Of a stretch of DNA of 64,000 nucleotides, positions 47,888 through 59,800 are shown piece by piece. The notes under the pieces are model-generated. The model saw only the letters and a program-made list of their open reading frames with translations. It was not told the origin of the DNA and searched no databases. Source of the stretch: Cordia subcordata (lineage: Eukaryota; Streptophyta; Magnoliopsida; Boraginales; Cordiaceae); NCBI GenBank assembly GCA_028554755.1, contig JAPTOF010000012.1, positions 4,238,501 through 4,302,500 on the forward strand, written 5' to 3'. How positions within the stretch are numbered: position 1 is the first letter of the stretch; each line of letters starts with the position of its first letter. A program made the translations under genes and the position numbers.

Positions 47888-49249
47888 ATAAATATATTAT
47901 TAATCTTACGTTGCTTTTCTTTTTCTTAGATTATCTTATGTTACTTTCCCAATTTAAACATTTTATTCAATTAATATAAATCTCTAAGATTATAACTTGA
48001 ATATGCGAAAAAAAAAGAGTAGATCTTCGAATTTTCAAAATTCGAATATTATAACTCGAAATTGACGTGGTGCCACGCAGATTCTAGAGTTCGCTTCTTA
48101 GCACCCTAAGTTCGAGTTTTCAAAACTCAAAGTTGGATTTTGTGGTATTTTCTTCTTTAGTTTAAAAAAAACATGAGATTTTGGTTGTTTTATTTTAAAA
48201 AATAGGACATTTTACTCATTTTCTCCTCTAAAATTATTGTTTACATAAAGAAAAAATTATACATTCGAAAATATTTAGGATTGTAATAGTATAACTAATA
48301 TGGGCATTTGAAATGTTTGGAAGGTCAGCACTAGGATCACAGCCTACTTATATATCTTTGGTAGTCTTCAGTGACTCGTAGATATTTTTGAATCAATGTG
48401 TAATTATTACTTGTTTACTACATGGCAAAATGCAAGCATTCACTAATTTATAGTTGGCTAGATCATAAATACATTGGATCATGTGGATTTAAAGTTGACT
48501 AAGATATTATGAGGATTTATATCAACTAGTTAAAGTTTCAAAATTTCACTAAAGACTTGTTTGCATTGATTTTTTTCTTTGTAAAAAAAGTAAATTTTTA
48601 ACTTTAGAAAAGCGCTTCTTTATAATAAGTAACTGGATTAACTTTGATAAAAGCTAAAATTCTGGGAAAAGAAACTGAAATTCAACCTTTTTCAAAAGTA
48701 AAAATTTTCAGCTCATTGGAAGGAAATACTCTTTTTTAAAAATTATAGAAAAAAGTGCTTTTTTAAGGGAAAAAAAATCTAATCCGAATGAGTTCTAAAT
48801 CAGATAATAAGTAGATTGCATTATAAGAATTTGAGGTTGACTAAGATTCTGCTTGGCCCAATTATAAAATTTCAGTTGTTGAATAATAATAGTTCTGGGT
48901 AAAATGTAATATTGAACAAAAACTGTTAATTGTTTGGATTTATGTTTTAAATGTTGAAATTTAAACTATTTTGAGGGTAATGTTGAGCTTTTGAAAAAAA
49001 AGAAGAAAAAGAAATTCTCATTTGATATAAAAAGAGTTTGTCAAAAACAATTTTTTTTTTTAATAAAAAAAGCTCTAATTTGAAATTTTTTATTTTTATT
49101 TTTTAGTTTTAGCTTTTAGCCAAAAGCACAATTTGAAATGGGCCAAAGAAGTAATTCTCAGCTTTAAACTCACAAAAAGGACCTAACACGTTACGAGAGT
49201 TTACTATTACAGCTCTATGGATCAAAAGAAGAAGTTTAAAGTTCAAAAA
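47888..49249. other. Region upstream of the S1-homologue gene
   Basis: Contains a hAT-like MITE (48547-48797), a palindromic TTCGA-rich strip at about 48027-48135 and poly-A/T runs. No coding sequence recognised. Confidence 0.5.
48547..48797. mobile_element. hAT-like MITE
   Basis: The left end AGACTTGTTTGCATTGATTT pairs with the right end AAATCTAATCCGAATGAGTT. The internal AAAAGC/GCTTTTT words resemble the MITE at 56471-56701. Confidence 0.6.
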
Positions 49250-49332
49250 TCTAATGCACTTGTTATCTTTAGCCAACTATACATTGGTGAATCCAATGCA
49301 AATGTTATCTTTAGGCAACTATAAATCGGTGA
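49250..49332. repeat. Two-copy 43-bp repeat upstream of the S1 homologue
   Basis: TGTTATCTTTAGCCAACTATA and its near copy TGTTATCTTTAGGCAACTATA are about 43 bp apart, each followed by a GGTGAA word. Both copies contain an in-frame ATG relative to the coding region. Confidence 0.85.
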
Positions 49333-49373
49333 AAACATACAAGTCAAAGCACTACCAATTTTCGAACACAAAT

Positions 49374-49814
49374 ATGAGGTCTACTGTGTCTCAAGTCATT
49401 TTTGCTTTGTTTACAATCTCTGCAAGCCTTGTCGGAACAAGTGTTATACGTATCCGAAACCCCAAATACACTATTTATGTCGTCAATAACCTTCCTCCAA
49501 ATTCTCCGCTACTAGTGGTCCATTGTGCATCTAAGGACACAGACTTTGGATATCAAAATATGACCACAGGTCAAGATCTCCATTGGTCATTTCGCCCAAA
49601 CTTTACTGGCAGCACACTATATTTTTGCCACTTTTGGTGGGGTGGAAGGGACAGAGAATTCGATGTGTTTAGAGCAAAAGATGACACTCGATGTGATGAG
49701 AAACATGGGGATGGTTTATGTGTTTGGGTGGTTCAACAAGATGGTTTTTATGTAGGGTTTCATCATCCACCTCCTTTTGCCCCTAGTGAGTTGGCAAAAC
49801 GCTACGAGTGGTAG
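49374..49814 (+). CDS. Plant self-incompatibility S1 family (SPH) secreted protein
   Basis: Small secreted protein of the S1/SPH family, named after the Papaver stigma self-incompatibility factor. Most members are of unknown role. Single exon, 146 residues. The N-terminus (about 1-22, VIFALFTISASLV core) is a signal peptide. The mature part has the family landmarks: NNLPPNSPLLVVHC, SKD, WSFRPNF, LYFCHFWW, FDVF, and CVWVVQQDGFY. Cysteines are at 51, 85, 107 and 116, the four-cysteine pattern expected for two disulphides. The start was set at 49374 because the signal peptide begins there. An upstream in-frame ATG at 49254 would add 40 residues translated largely from a duplicated leader segment. 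A plain reading is a paralogue of this large family, not a functional S-locus gene. Confidence 0.9.
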   Translation: MRSTVSQVIFALFTISASLVGTSVIRIRNPKYTIYVVNNLPPNSPLLVVHCASKDTDFGYQNMTTGQDLHWSFRPNFTGSTLYFCHFWWGGRDREFDVFRAKDDTRCDEKHGDGLCVWVVQQDGFYVGFHHPPPFAPSELAKRYEW

Positions 49815-52800
49815 TGAATGTGGGCTGCTGGTAAATCTGTTACAAATAAAGCTGTTCTTGTCTTTCATTAAATAAACTAATCTTTAGCAACAATAAATTA
49901 ATTAAATGAATGAGATTAGACACGTACGGGTTCAAAATTTTATTTTGCTATGCTAGCTTAGTTTGTGCTTAAACTTCCAATTACTTTCAACTAATTGCCA
50001 TATATATATATATATATATATGCCATCATCCGTTAATTGTGAAACTAATTAATTAATGTACGTGGATAAACATCTCGAATTGATTTTCTCACGTATTAAT
50101 CATGCATGACTTCGATTTACGTATAAGAAATTGTTAAAAACTTGCATTTCAATTAGCTCGTAGATCTCTAATAAAATTAAATTGACAGATTTATTAGCCG
50201 AAGGGATAATTAATTAACTTGCAATATTAATCTATTTACAAGACATATAATTAATGCATGTAGACAAATATTGACTAATTTTTTCGTCATTAATTGTCAG
50301 TCATTAAAGCTTTATTTCTTTTTTTTTTTTTATAGTGATAGAGCTTTGGCAAGATTAAGGAGTTTAGGCTTGTTTGTAATCCGCTATATTGATACTACTA
50401 TGTTTATTAATTTTTTATATATGTTTAGAGAGGATTGGGGAAATCATGGTGCTGAGTTTGCAGAAAAAGTTTGTTTCTAATAAATACATTGGATTTGGAT
50501 TATGAGAATTTGGAGAGGATCTGCTTTACATTTTCTAAAAGAATTGAAATTCTTACTTTCTCAGGAAAAAACTCAACAAATGCGTTTAATTGCTTTCCGC
50601 TACTCTTCTTTAACATGAAAATTTTGTAAAACTATTTTTTTATTTTCATTTGGAAAATTTTTCTTTTATGAATATGATATGATATTTTCTATGTTCTATG
50701 AGGATTTCAAGAAAACACCTCAAGTTTTCTATAAATAAACAGGTAAAACTTCCTTAATAAGGACAAAAATTTACATCATCTTATTTAAGGTTGTCAAATT
50801 TTTATTAAATACAATAATAAATTCATTGGATCGTGACTATTATTTGAAGTTAACTAACGTATTCTAGTTGACACTACCATACAAAAACTGCAAACGGAAA
50901 AGAGGCACTAAATTTTATCATATTTATCATAACATGCTGCTAAAGTCTCTCTAGAGCGGCAATTAGATCATAAGAAATAGTTGCGATTAAATAAGAAAAC
51001 TTATTAAGAGATATTTTGCTTAAGTTTAATTTTTTGTGTTGGATATTCAGTAACTTATTAATTAATTGCATGATAAGAAATGCCAAAGCAATTTTATACA
51101 TACTAGTATCTAGAATCTATTTACTAAATATGTTCATCTACTTTGTGGCTTCTTAATTATTTAAGAGTATATGTAATTTAACCTTGATGAGAAAAATTCA
51201 AAACATGGATCAGAATACTCTCATATATAATCAATATGTCATTTTGTAACACTATTCATATTGCTATATACCATTAATTTTTCAATTGTTAGAATTTTGA
51301 TGATGTGTGTTCACGACATGAACCTCATATTGCATTAAAGTGATCATGGCGAATGTATGTGCACAATTGGGGGGGTCAATTGACCCCTCTTATTTTAGGA
51401 GAAATAGAGCTTAAGGTAAGTTTTTTAAGGTTGACCCCATTTAAAAATTTTAATTGACCCATCTTGTTTTTAGGAAAAGAGCATTTAAGGTAAGGTTTTT
51501 TAGGTTGACTCTATGTAAATATTTTAATTGAATCCTTTTAATTTAAAAAATAAAGATTATTAAAATTTTTATTTATTTTTGATTGACCTACTTTAAAAAT
51601 TTTTTAGCCCTTAATCAATGATAGCAATCCATGTATTTCACTACTAGAAAACAAAGAATAAATAAACACAAAAGAAGCAAAGTTCTCTTTAGACAAAGTT
51701 AGTTTGTTAATTACAACTTATTAGTATAATAGTTTTATCCATTTCTTTTTCCTTTTCACGTTAGTTTGTTAATTTAATATTGACTCTGATAAAAAAGATT
51801 TCTAGATCCACCTCTGAAAGTGATCCTCATTAAAAAGTGAGAATTGCCTGTCATATTATAATATATATTATGAGCACAATTAATCACTTCTAAATTGTTT
51901 ATATTGGTTTTATCAATTGTATCAATAGTTTACATTTATTAAATTTTGCTTACATATAATATCATAACGATAAGCGTAGATCTATACTGCATAAACAATA
52001 GTCGCCCTAATATGTGACACATTTATTTGCTTGCCGAAGTTCCAATTACAATCAAATGAAAGACAATAAGCGCCAAATTTCCAGATTCTCATGAGATGTT
52101 GAAATCAGGCCTTAAGGCTTAAGGCTGGCTGTAGTGGATGTACATATACGGCTGATGTAACGTATAGGCATCTCATTCATACTAATTAGCAAAATATTTC
52201 AGTACTTAATTAACTCCACTAATGAAATAGTTAGATTATTTATTTTATCACTTATTATTAATAAATTTTATTAATATATTATAATATTATGATAAATTAA
52301 TTCAAATGGCACATGAAGACAACAAATAGGCAAAAGGAAAAATGACATAAACAATGGCCAAATAAAAATACTCTATGACACCTACTTCACATGTGCGTGC
52401 GTCTTATGAAATTACCGGAAGAACAAATCGACAAACCTTGAAATAGTTAGCTGCGTGCCCTTACTGTTGTTCTTCCTCAAAGTAGATAATAATGATTTTT
52501 AATTTCTTTTAAGAGCATAAATTTTTCCATGAATACAAATCTGTTGAATACGACTAACGTCTATCTTTAAATAACTATATAATAATTACAAATCTTAGCA
52601 TATTGGTGATGTCGTGGCAAGAATAGTGACCTTTTTGAGGAGATCAAAAGAGATTATTGTACAAGTAGGTGAATAAAGATTCATATTTTCACACTTTAAT
52701 GCGAAATAAATATCATTCTTGCTATTTTAAGCGACGTTCTTTATAATATAAAAGGGTATTCATGAGTTTTAAAATATAAAGAATTTTATACGATTTTGAC

Positions 52801-52987
52801 ATCCTATTGAATTATATCTTATGATCTCTATTAAACAAAAAAATTCTAAATCTCTCGTCTCCCATACGTGAAAGCATTTATCAACTTTGTCAAGTGTTCA
52901 TATTAATACATCTTACGATACCTCGTTAGGAGCTAAAAAGTAAAAAGTGTGTGGGATAATTTCAAGGCCAAAGAAGAAAAATTAAAC
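49815..52987. other. 3.2-kb intergenic region between the S1 homologue and the VQ gene
   Basis: No gene recognised. Contains a (TA)n run (about 49999-50021), a two-copy repeat at 51378-51531, and CACTACTAGAAAAC at about 51640, which looks like a single CACTA terminus. An open stretch at 50271-50480 has no family features. Confidence 0.5.
51378..51531. repeat. Two-copy 74-bp tandem repeat
   Basis: AATTGACCCCTCTTATTTTAG at 51378 and AATTGACCCATCTTGTTTTTAG at 51452 begin two diverged copies that run through AAGGTAAG(G)TTTTTTA and GGTTGACYCYAT words. Confidence 0.85.
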
Positions 52988-53542
52988 ATGGGGAAGAAAC
53001 TAGGTCAAGCTTCCTTGAAGATTTCGAAGGATGACAATAAGAAGCTGCAACTGAACAAATCGATAAAGGTTTTGCGACCCAAAGTGTATATTACAGAAGC
53101 TTCAAAATTCAAGAGACTTGTACAAGAGCTTACTGGTAACAATGGAAATAATATTCCAATACCATCATCCTCATCACCTCCTACCACGCCACAACAACCA
53201 CAGCCACTTGATCAAGTTCCAATCATAGAGATTGAAGATGATCATGCGGCCTATCAAGAAGCTAGGTTGTTGCAGGAATCATCTATTGATGTATCATCAG
53301 AAGCAATATTAAGCATGCCTACATCTATCAAAGCTTTTGAAACTTCACCAGAGATGTGCATGGCAGAAAGTTTCAGCAATATTGATATGGGGTTTTCAGC
53401 ATATATTGATCCTGATGAGTACTCTTGGCAATTACTAGAGATGGATTATTCCTTTGCTTACAACTTTGATGGTTACATGGTGCCAAAGATTCCGCAGCAA
53501 GAGGTCTGTGTCCATGATTGTGATTTATCCGGGCTGGTGTGA
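52988..53542 (+). CDS. VQ motif-containing protein
   Basis: Plant-specific regulatory cofactor. VQ proteins bind WRKY domains, chiefly of groups I and IIc, and modulate defence and development. Single exon, 184 residues, typical of the family. The VQ motif FKRLVQELTG occupies residues 41-50 (F-x3-V-Q-x-L-T-G). It is preceded by a Lys-rich N-terminus that could act as a nuclear localisation signal, and followed by a Ser/Pro/Gln-rich spacer (about 58-75) and an acidic region. The start is the first ATG of the open frame, 52988. The frame continues upstream only through a GTG. The C-terminal half (WQLLEMDYSFAYNFDG) has no motif that I recognise. Which WRKY it binds cannot be told from sequence. 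Confidence 0.93.
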   Translation: MGKKLGQASLKISKDDNKKLQLNKSIKVLRPKVYITEASKFKRLVQELTGNNGNNIPIPSSSSPPTTPQQPQPLDQVPIIEIEDDHAAYQEARLLQESSIDVSSEAILSMPTSIKAFETSPEMCMAESFSNIDMGFSAYIDPDEYSWQLLEMDYSFAYNFDGYMVPKIPQQEVCVHDCDLSGLV

Positions 53543-54745
53543 TATGATTTCATCATCTATCATTTGGTACAATTTATGTTGTGTTTGGATTCGGTTCTCG
53601 AAATATATAACGTTGGGAAGGAGATCTAATGGTGATAGATTATTTAGATCATTTTATTAAAGTTTGTGTCATTAATTTATCACCACTGGATCTCCCTTTT
53701 ATGTCCTGTCCATTTATGCATGCCACTGTTTTATTAAACTCTCGTGTACATAAAACACCAAGATACTGGCAAATAGTATCTCTATTATCTTCCTAGACAT
53801 TTGTACAAATTGATGCAAATAATTCCGTGTTATGTTTCTCGTTGTTGATCGTTAATATTCATGTTTCTACTTCTATTTGCAATTAGAAACATGTAAAAGA
53901 TTATATATGCTAATTGGTCGATAAATTATATATGGTCTTAATTTACACCATGAGGTTGTCATCATCTGGATGATTGGAAGAACCTCCGAGTGCTCTTAAG
54001 GCCACAGGTGATTATAGAGGGGTTTCAACTCTTAAATTAATTATTTAATTTTGAAGTTGCAATCTTTTTTAAAAAAATTAAGTTAATATATTGTGCCTCC
54101 ATGCTATTGTTATGCTGTGGCCGTGACTACAATGTTTGACGTTAAGAAATAACAGTTCCAGTGCAAAAAGAGTCACAAGAAAGATAAAACAGAGAGAAGG
54201 GAGGGGGGCTCGCGGGGCGAGGTTGTAAAGACAATATAGCAAAAATCCTTCCAAGCTTGAAAATTCTCTGGTTTGTCCTCGTAAACTATGTTTCATGCAT
54301 CTTGTACATTTAATAATAAATAATATTACATATCACTTTTTACGTAACATTACTTTGTAGGCACCTCTCATAGGACAAATATATATTACTTTTAAGTCTC
54401 ATTACGTGCTACATAGAATGTAAGAGGTCATAAACTTTAATTAGGTGTTACAATTTGCTTGGTCACTATATATTCAAAGTTTTAAAAAATGTACGTAAAT
54501 ACCATGTATGCAGATGTATATAAACTTGATAAACAATATAGCTAGATAAATCTTTTGTAAATGGATGATCAAAGCATGTCACTAGCTAGTCGGTAGGAAT
54601 TATATATAGGTGAGCATGTTCAAATTGTATATAAGTTACTTAGCAAAACAATTGTACATAAGCCAAACACCGTCTAAAATAAAAAATCTTCCCTAATCTA
54701 TTAAGATATTATTTTAATGAGATGGAAACAACAAATAGCGTAAAT
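53543..54745. other. Intergenic region between VQ and tRNA genes
   Basis: Probably includes the VQ 3' untranslated region. A short G/C-rich strip (about 54194-54222, GGGAGGGGGG and GCGGGGCGAGG) stands out in AT-rich DNA but belongs to no recognised element. CAACAAATAG words just before the tRNA fit the CAA motifs common upstream of plant tRNA genes. Confidence 0.5.
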
Positions 54746-54818
54746 GACTCCATGGCCCAATGGATAAGGCGCTGGTCTACGGAACCAGAGATTCTGGGTT
54801 CGATCCCCAGTGGAGTCG
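54746..54818 (+). tRNA. tRNA-Arg (anticodon ACG)
   Basis: A 73-nt cloverleaf including discriminator G. Acceptor stem GACTCCA pairs with TGGAGTC. The anticodon stem CTGGT/ACCAG encloses loop CTACGGA with anticodon ACG. The T-arm is CTGGG-TTCGATC-CCCAG. No intron. Internal A-box (TGGCCCAATGG) and B-box (GGTTCGATCCC) are intact, and a T-run follows at about 54829, so the gene is likely functional. No CCA is encoded, as expected for a nuclear gene. Confidence 0.98.
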
Positions 54819-55053
54819 TTTATCCATTTTTATTTTTCGGAGTGGATTTACTAAGGAACAAAAGAAAAAGTAGTTTTGCATAGGGAAAATTCACGCAATA
54901 GCTATTCATCTTTAATTTTTTTTGAATCAATGTAAAATCAGGATAGATACATGAATTCTTGATTAAAAGAGAGAAATGACATATCAACAATTATTAAGCC
55001 AACTGGCCAATCAGTAATGGCAGGAATCATCAGGATTGCTGCCATCTTTCCTT

Positions 55054-57241
55054 TTATTGAAGCTTGCCTTGTTTCTGTTGTGGAGGGGCAAGACTATATA
55101 GAGATTTCAGCTGCCTACTTATCAGCTTGCTGTTATGGACAGCCGTTTGCAGTTCGAGATCATCGGACCACCATTGCTCTAGTTTATGTGCCTCAAGAAA
55201 CTTCTGATTGGCCTTCGAAAGCACAAACAGCTTTGAAGCTGCTTGTCCAATCGTTGGCTTTGCGCTTTCTTTCTCGGTCCGGCCAGCTTCTGGTCCGTCT
55301 GCATCAGTGTATGAGCAACAAAGGTAGTCGCTATTGTTAATGTAGAGATGGGGAACAAATTGCTTCAGTCCTAAACTGATAGATTTTGCTGCATCTTCAC
55401 TGGCTGCCTGAATTTCACCACCCCGAGGAAGCATTGACCTCAACCTCTTCCAGGCAAATCCAGCCTTTTCCCGGATATTTCTTACACTCATAGCTAGTGA
55501 AACTGAAGGTGGATTGAACAAATGTGCCTCTACATATATTCCTTCTTTCGCTAGTGCTTTTCCAACTTGGAGGGCAAAGCCAGCCCCGAGGGAATGGCCG
55601 GCAATACATACATTACTGCTCCCATACTTGTTGGCTATTGACTTCAACGCCTTTAAAGCGCTGCTAAATCTGACAGATCCTTTTAGGCTTTCCCAGGCTA
55701 GGAACCGGAGGTCATCCTCAATATCCCGTCTAATTGTTGGCTTATGAAGAAGGGTTCCTCTTAGGGCCAGAACAGCCCTCGGTGCACCACTCGGTCTGAT
55801 CAGCACAAAATCAGCCACAGCTGCAGCTCGGTCCCATGCCAGAACTGCGCCAAATGTGGATCCATCTCTATCGTCTCTTAAAGTCTCGGCCAATTTGTAC
55901 TTGAAGGGTATCCACCATTTTGGAGCAAGTGCATTTTCTTCTGTTCGGTTTTCTTGTCTGTCCAGTTCGAGCAAGTAAACCGCTTGAATAAAGCAGGCCA
56001 TTACAGTCCTTTTGAAGTTGGCATCCTTCCTGTAAATGTGAAGCCGCTGATATTGTGTTAATAACTTACTGTTTACACATCAGAATCCTATTTGTTTCAT
56101 TTTCCACAAGTCTGAAGGAATGCTCTTGGAGACTTGGGAGTGATAAGATTGCCTACTACCGATGCATGCAATATAGAGTATTAGCTTCCAGTATCATACA
56201 CAAACTATTGATTTCTTATCCTTGCAAAAGCATCCATGAAAAGTTAGTTAAACTCCAACCAAAATATTCAAAGACATGGTTTATACAATTACTTGCATTT
56301 AAACCAAACAGGGTTGAATCATTGAATAATGCGTCTTCCAAATAGATTTTACCTGAATAACAAGCTAAAACATCTGAACTTCAGCTAAAAGAACTTAGTT
56401 ATCTTTCACAATAAACAACAGGAGGGACAATTCCTATTAGAACGCATGTTTGAATATTGTATTGACATTTAGGGCCTGTTTGGATTGGCTTTTTTTAAGG
56501 AAAAAATACTTTTTTTTCTTGAAAAAGTTACATTAAATTTGCAATAACTATTTGATTTGGCTTCCAAAAAAACTGAAACTTTGAAAAAAGCTCAAATACA
56601 GTTTTTTTTAGAAGCCAGAATTTTCAGCTTCTCCAAAAAAACTGTTTTTCAAAAGCTGTTAAAAAAAACGCTTTTGAAAAAAGCCAATCCAAACGAGCCC
56701 TTAGTTGATGAATTATAAGTATAAAATTTCTAGGAAGGCTTTGAACAAGCTCTTCAGAAGCTGCACAAAAGGTCCTGAACGCTTCATAGCCAAATACAGT
56801 GTAGAATCCACAACAAGGTCCTCAAAATACAGAAGAAATCAACAATCCACCTTAAACTCTGCACCCAATGCCAAATCAACATCATTAATGTTAAAATAAT
56901 CACAGGAATCATTTATGCCCTAAACAGTTAGACACATTCTACCTGGTTAATTAAATAGCCTAAAGATCTGAATTTTAGTTTAAAAATCTTCAAACTCTGT
57001 TTGCACTATCTGCAAATTTATGAAAATCAACACATTTCGAATCTATATATGCAGAAAGAAAAACACAAAAGAAACGTAAAAGAAAATCTTAATGGAGAAA
57101 AAGTACAAACCAACTAGAATTGATAAGGTCTCTCCAGTTTGGTGAAGAAAAATTACGTGGCCCTGACACCTGAAATGCATCTGGGTGCTGATGATGCTGA
57201 CCTTTTGCTTTCTCTGCCAATAATTCTTCATTTTTCACCAT
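55054..57241 (-). CDS. Class-3 lipase-like alpha/beta hydrolase (GDSL esterase/lipase At4g10955-like)
   Basis: Predicted lipase of the alpha/beta-hydrolase fold. Two exons, 57111-57241 and 55054-56029, joined at a phase-2 GT-AG junction that splits a Trp codon (SS-W-KDANF). This gives 368 residues. The nucleophile elbow GHSLG is at 188-192 (Ser190), preceded by a hydrophobic strand (NVCIA) and followed by AGFAL, the class-3 lipase arrangement. The early segment (NWRDLINSSWKDANFKRTVMACFIQAVYLLELDRQ) and ALAPKWW match the plant At4g10955-like group. The name 'GDSL' used in databases for this group is misleading because no GDSL motif is present. The Asp and His of the triad were not assigned. 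The 1,081-bp intron contains a hAT-like MITE. No signal peptide is evident. The substrate is unknown. Confidence 0.92.
56471..56701. mobile_element. hAT-like MITE in the lipase intron
   Basis: The left end AGGGCCTGTTTGGATTGGCT is complementary to the right end AGCCAATCCAAACGAGCCCT. The 231-bp interior is full of AAAAGC/GCTTTT words. An 8-bp duplication expected for hAT elements is not recognisable. Confidence 0.82.
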
Positions 57242-59552
57242 CTTAAATTACACACACATGCGCAAATCTCTATCTCTCTCTCTCTATGTAGCTGCAGTCT
57301 ATAAATAAGCATATGTTACGCTTATACATGTATGTATATATAAATCTATATGCATGTATCTATCAACTATCCCCACTCACAAATTATCTGGAAGAGAGAA
57401 AGTGAAACCAATAAGATTGTGGACTGAGAGAGAATGCAAAGTGGAGCTGGAGATACCTTGTTTTTAGCTTGGTGGTATCGGATTCGAAGATTCTTGTTTT
57501 GATTTTAAGTTGTTAGATTATGCATTAACTAATAACCTTTTTACTAGAGGGTCTTGAAACTCCTGTTTTTCTGTTTCTGTAAAGCGTTGAAACTTGCTCT
57601 TTACGGTCATTTTCTTTTCCCAGTTTGCTTGCTTGTCTCTTAAAAAGTGTCCACCATTTCTTTATTGGATCAGATTCTATTATTTTTCTTTCACGTGTAT
57701 TTCATTGAGCAATCATCTAATTCCATTGAGAAAATTTGAGAAATGACATTTGAGAATCGATCTTTAAGAATGATCCATCACTAATATCGGCGTATCTTTT
57801 TTTCAAAGATAAAAAGGTAAAAAAAAAGAAGTTGGACAAGATTTTTTGACACGGGAAATTTCTAGCAAACAATTGCAATTTTTGAACCACCTAGAAAAGA
57901 ATAAAAAGTGTCTACTTTTGTACGAATTAACAAAAAGAAATTGTTATTTTTGAACGATTACTGTTTCATGAAAAAACTTGTGCATGAACAGTACCGCCAA
58001 TGGTTAATCTAAAATTTTCTCCTTTTTTCAGATGTTTAAGTTTTTCTGATTTTAAAAGGAAGGAGTCAAATAAAATTTGGATTTTCTTCATTTAACTTGT
58101 TCAATTTTTTGTCCATTTGTTTTTGACTTTTTTTTTAAAAACAATTTTCATGTTATTATTGAAATGTTTTAGATCATTAACCATGTTTTCCGGTTCGAGC
58201 TGTAAGTCAAGCTTAATTGTTAGCACCACTGTGTAATGCTGAGTGTAATGTCGAAAGCCCAAACCAGCTCGCAAACTCTCGCTCCCGAGTGCTATCTAAG
58301 GAGAAGTAATTGAACCGTTGTTTTGACCCCAAAAAAAAAAAAAAAAAAGGAAAATTGAACCGTTGCATTTTGAAAGAGATGCACTGAGAAGCCATTAGTA
58401 CTGCTGTCGGACGTAAATCTCCTAAGAATATTGAATATTTCGAGCCTCAATTTAACTGATTTATTTCTATATTTTCGTATTTTGAACTCTGTATTCCAGT
58501 ATCCGTTCTAATTTCTGTTTTCTTGAATTCTAGTGTCTGTCGCGACTTTATAAACCGACGAAGTTATTCTCGAGTCTTTTCTCACTGAAGACGAATAGTC
58601 CAAACATAGGTGTTCACAGGGAAAGAAATACAAAAACACCTTGAAGCTATTGGAAGAAGCTAATTAGAGGATCTAAATAAGTAGAATAACGTTACTTAGT
58701 TCAAATTTCAATATATATTCCTTGCTACGAAAAAGTTGAAATGCTCCACTGATGGTTATAATGCACTGACAACCAGTAGGAGAGTGGGAATCAATTCCTG
58801 GCAACGCACTTGTCAAAAAGAAAGAATAAAAGCACGAAAAGTGAAAATACATGGTATCCGTTCAATTATTCAGCTTAAACGTATTGGCAAAAAATCAGGA
58901 TTAGAAGATAGTTCGAATGGTTGAAATTATCATTTCGTAAAGTTTTGGGATCAATTCTATAGTGGAGTTTGATGAAACATTTAACACACACACACACACA
59001 TATATATATATGGCAAAAATTGGTTTTTTTAGCCTAAATATAAATAATTAAAAATGAATATGAAGGGGTTATTGGATAAATTAATTGTCCCACTAGGATA
59101 AATAACCTGGTCGGAGAAAACTAACTTCAATCTGAATTACTATGATTAATTGTTGAAGGCGATAAATAAATTAGTTTGCTGGAGAAATTTGACATAGTAT
59201 CGTGGGTCTGACGTGAGTTCTTTGGTATGGAAAATGAAAAAGAAAACAAAGAAAGAGGAAAAAGAAAAAAAAAAGAAACAAAAAAGGTTTATGCTTCGGC
59301 AGTTCAGCTGTCATTTGATTTTCAAAGCACATCATATCCTTGACCAAACTTTAATAATTTCAAACCTCGAGTCCTGTTTAATTCACTTCTTTACGACTAA
59401 ATAACCACCACATGTTACTATTCCAGATTCGCAATTAATCACATCAGCTACTATGCTTCATTTTTGAAGTGTACCAATCTTTCATATATATGAATGAGCA
59501 GGAAAAAAAACTTAGAAAAGAAAGAGAAAGAGATTTCTGTCAGTATAAAATA
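57242..59552. other. Lipase upstream region and intergenic DNA; no gene seen
   Basis: A CT repeat (about 57268-57286) lies in the probable lipase leader. A CA/TA run is at about 58986-59012. No recognisable protein; the short open frame at 58736-58924 has no family features. Confidence 0.5.
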
Positions 59553-59775
59553 AGAGTAAAATACATTTCATTTTCAGTATTTTGCAAAAATGGCATAAAT
59601 TTTTTTGTGGCTTCAAAACTTAGACACCCTATTTGATTTTTTAAATGTTGCATCAGTTTCAAGATCACTGAAGGTCAATTTGCAACGTTTCTGAAATCAC
59701 AAGGGTATAGCTTTGAAACCACATAAAATTTTATGCAATTTTTACAAAATGAAAGGGTAAAATGCATTTTACTCT
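59553..59775. mobile_element. MITE with AGAGTAAAAT ends, directly downstream of the b561 stop codon
   Basis: 59553-59612 (AGAGTAAAATACATTTCATT start) is the reverse complement of about 59716-59775 (ending GCATTTTACTCT). The interior, including TGCAACGTTT and CTTCAAAAC/GTTTCAAA words, is also partly complementary. It lies 25 bp beyond the cytochrome b561 stop, so it may be part of the 3' UTR. The inverted repeat at 63673-63930 shares the same terminal word. Confidence 0.82.
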
Positions 59776-59800
59776 AAAAATAAAGAACTCCACTTATTTC

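Noticed and set aside
49374..49814. Possible self-incompatibility (S) locus determinant
   Set aside because: S1/SPH proteins form a large plant family mostly unrelated to self-incompatibility. No partner pollen gene or S-locus context is visible.
55017..55340. 107-residue plus-strand open frame
   Set aside because: It lies wholly antisense to the lipase exon, whose protein has clear family motifs; it is a shadow.
58736..58924. Basic 62-residue plus-strand frame
   Set aside because: Lys/Arg-rich but without any motif or splice context; I could not tie it to an organellar or nuclear gene.
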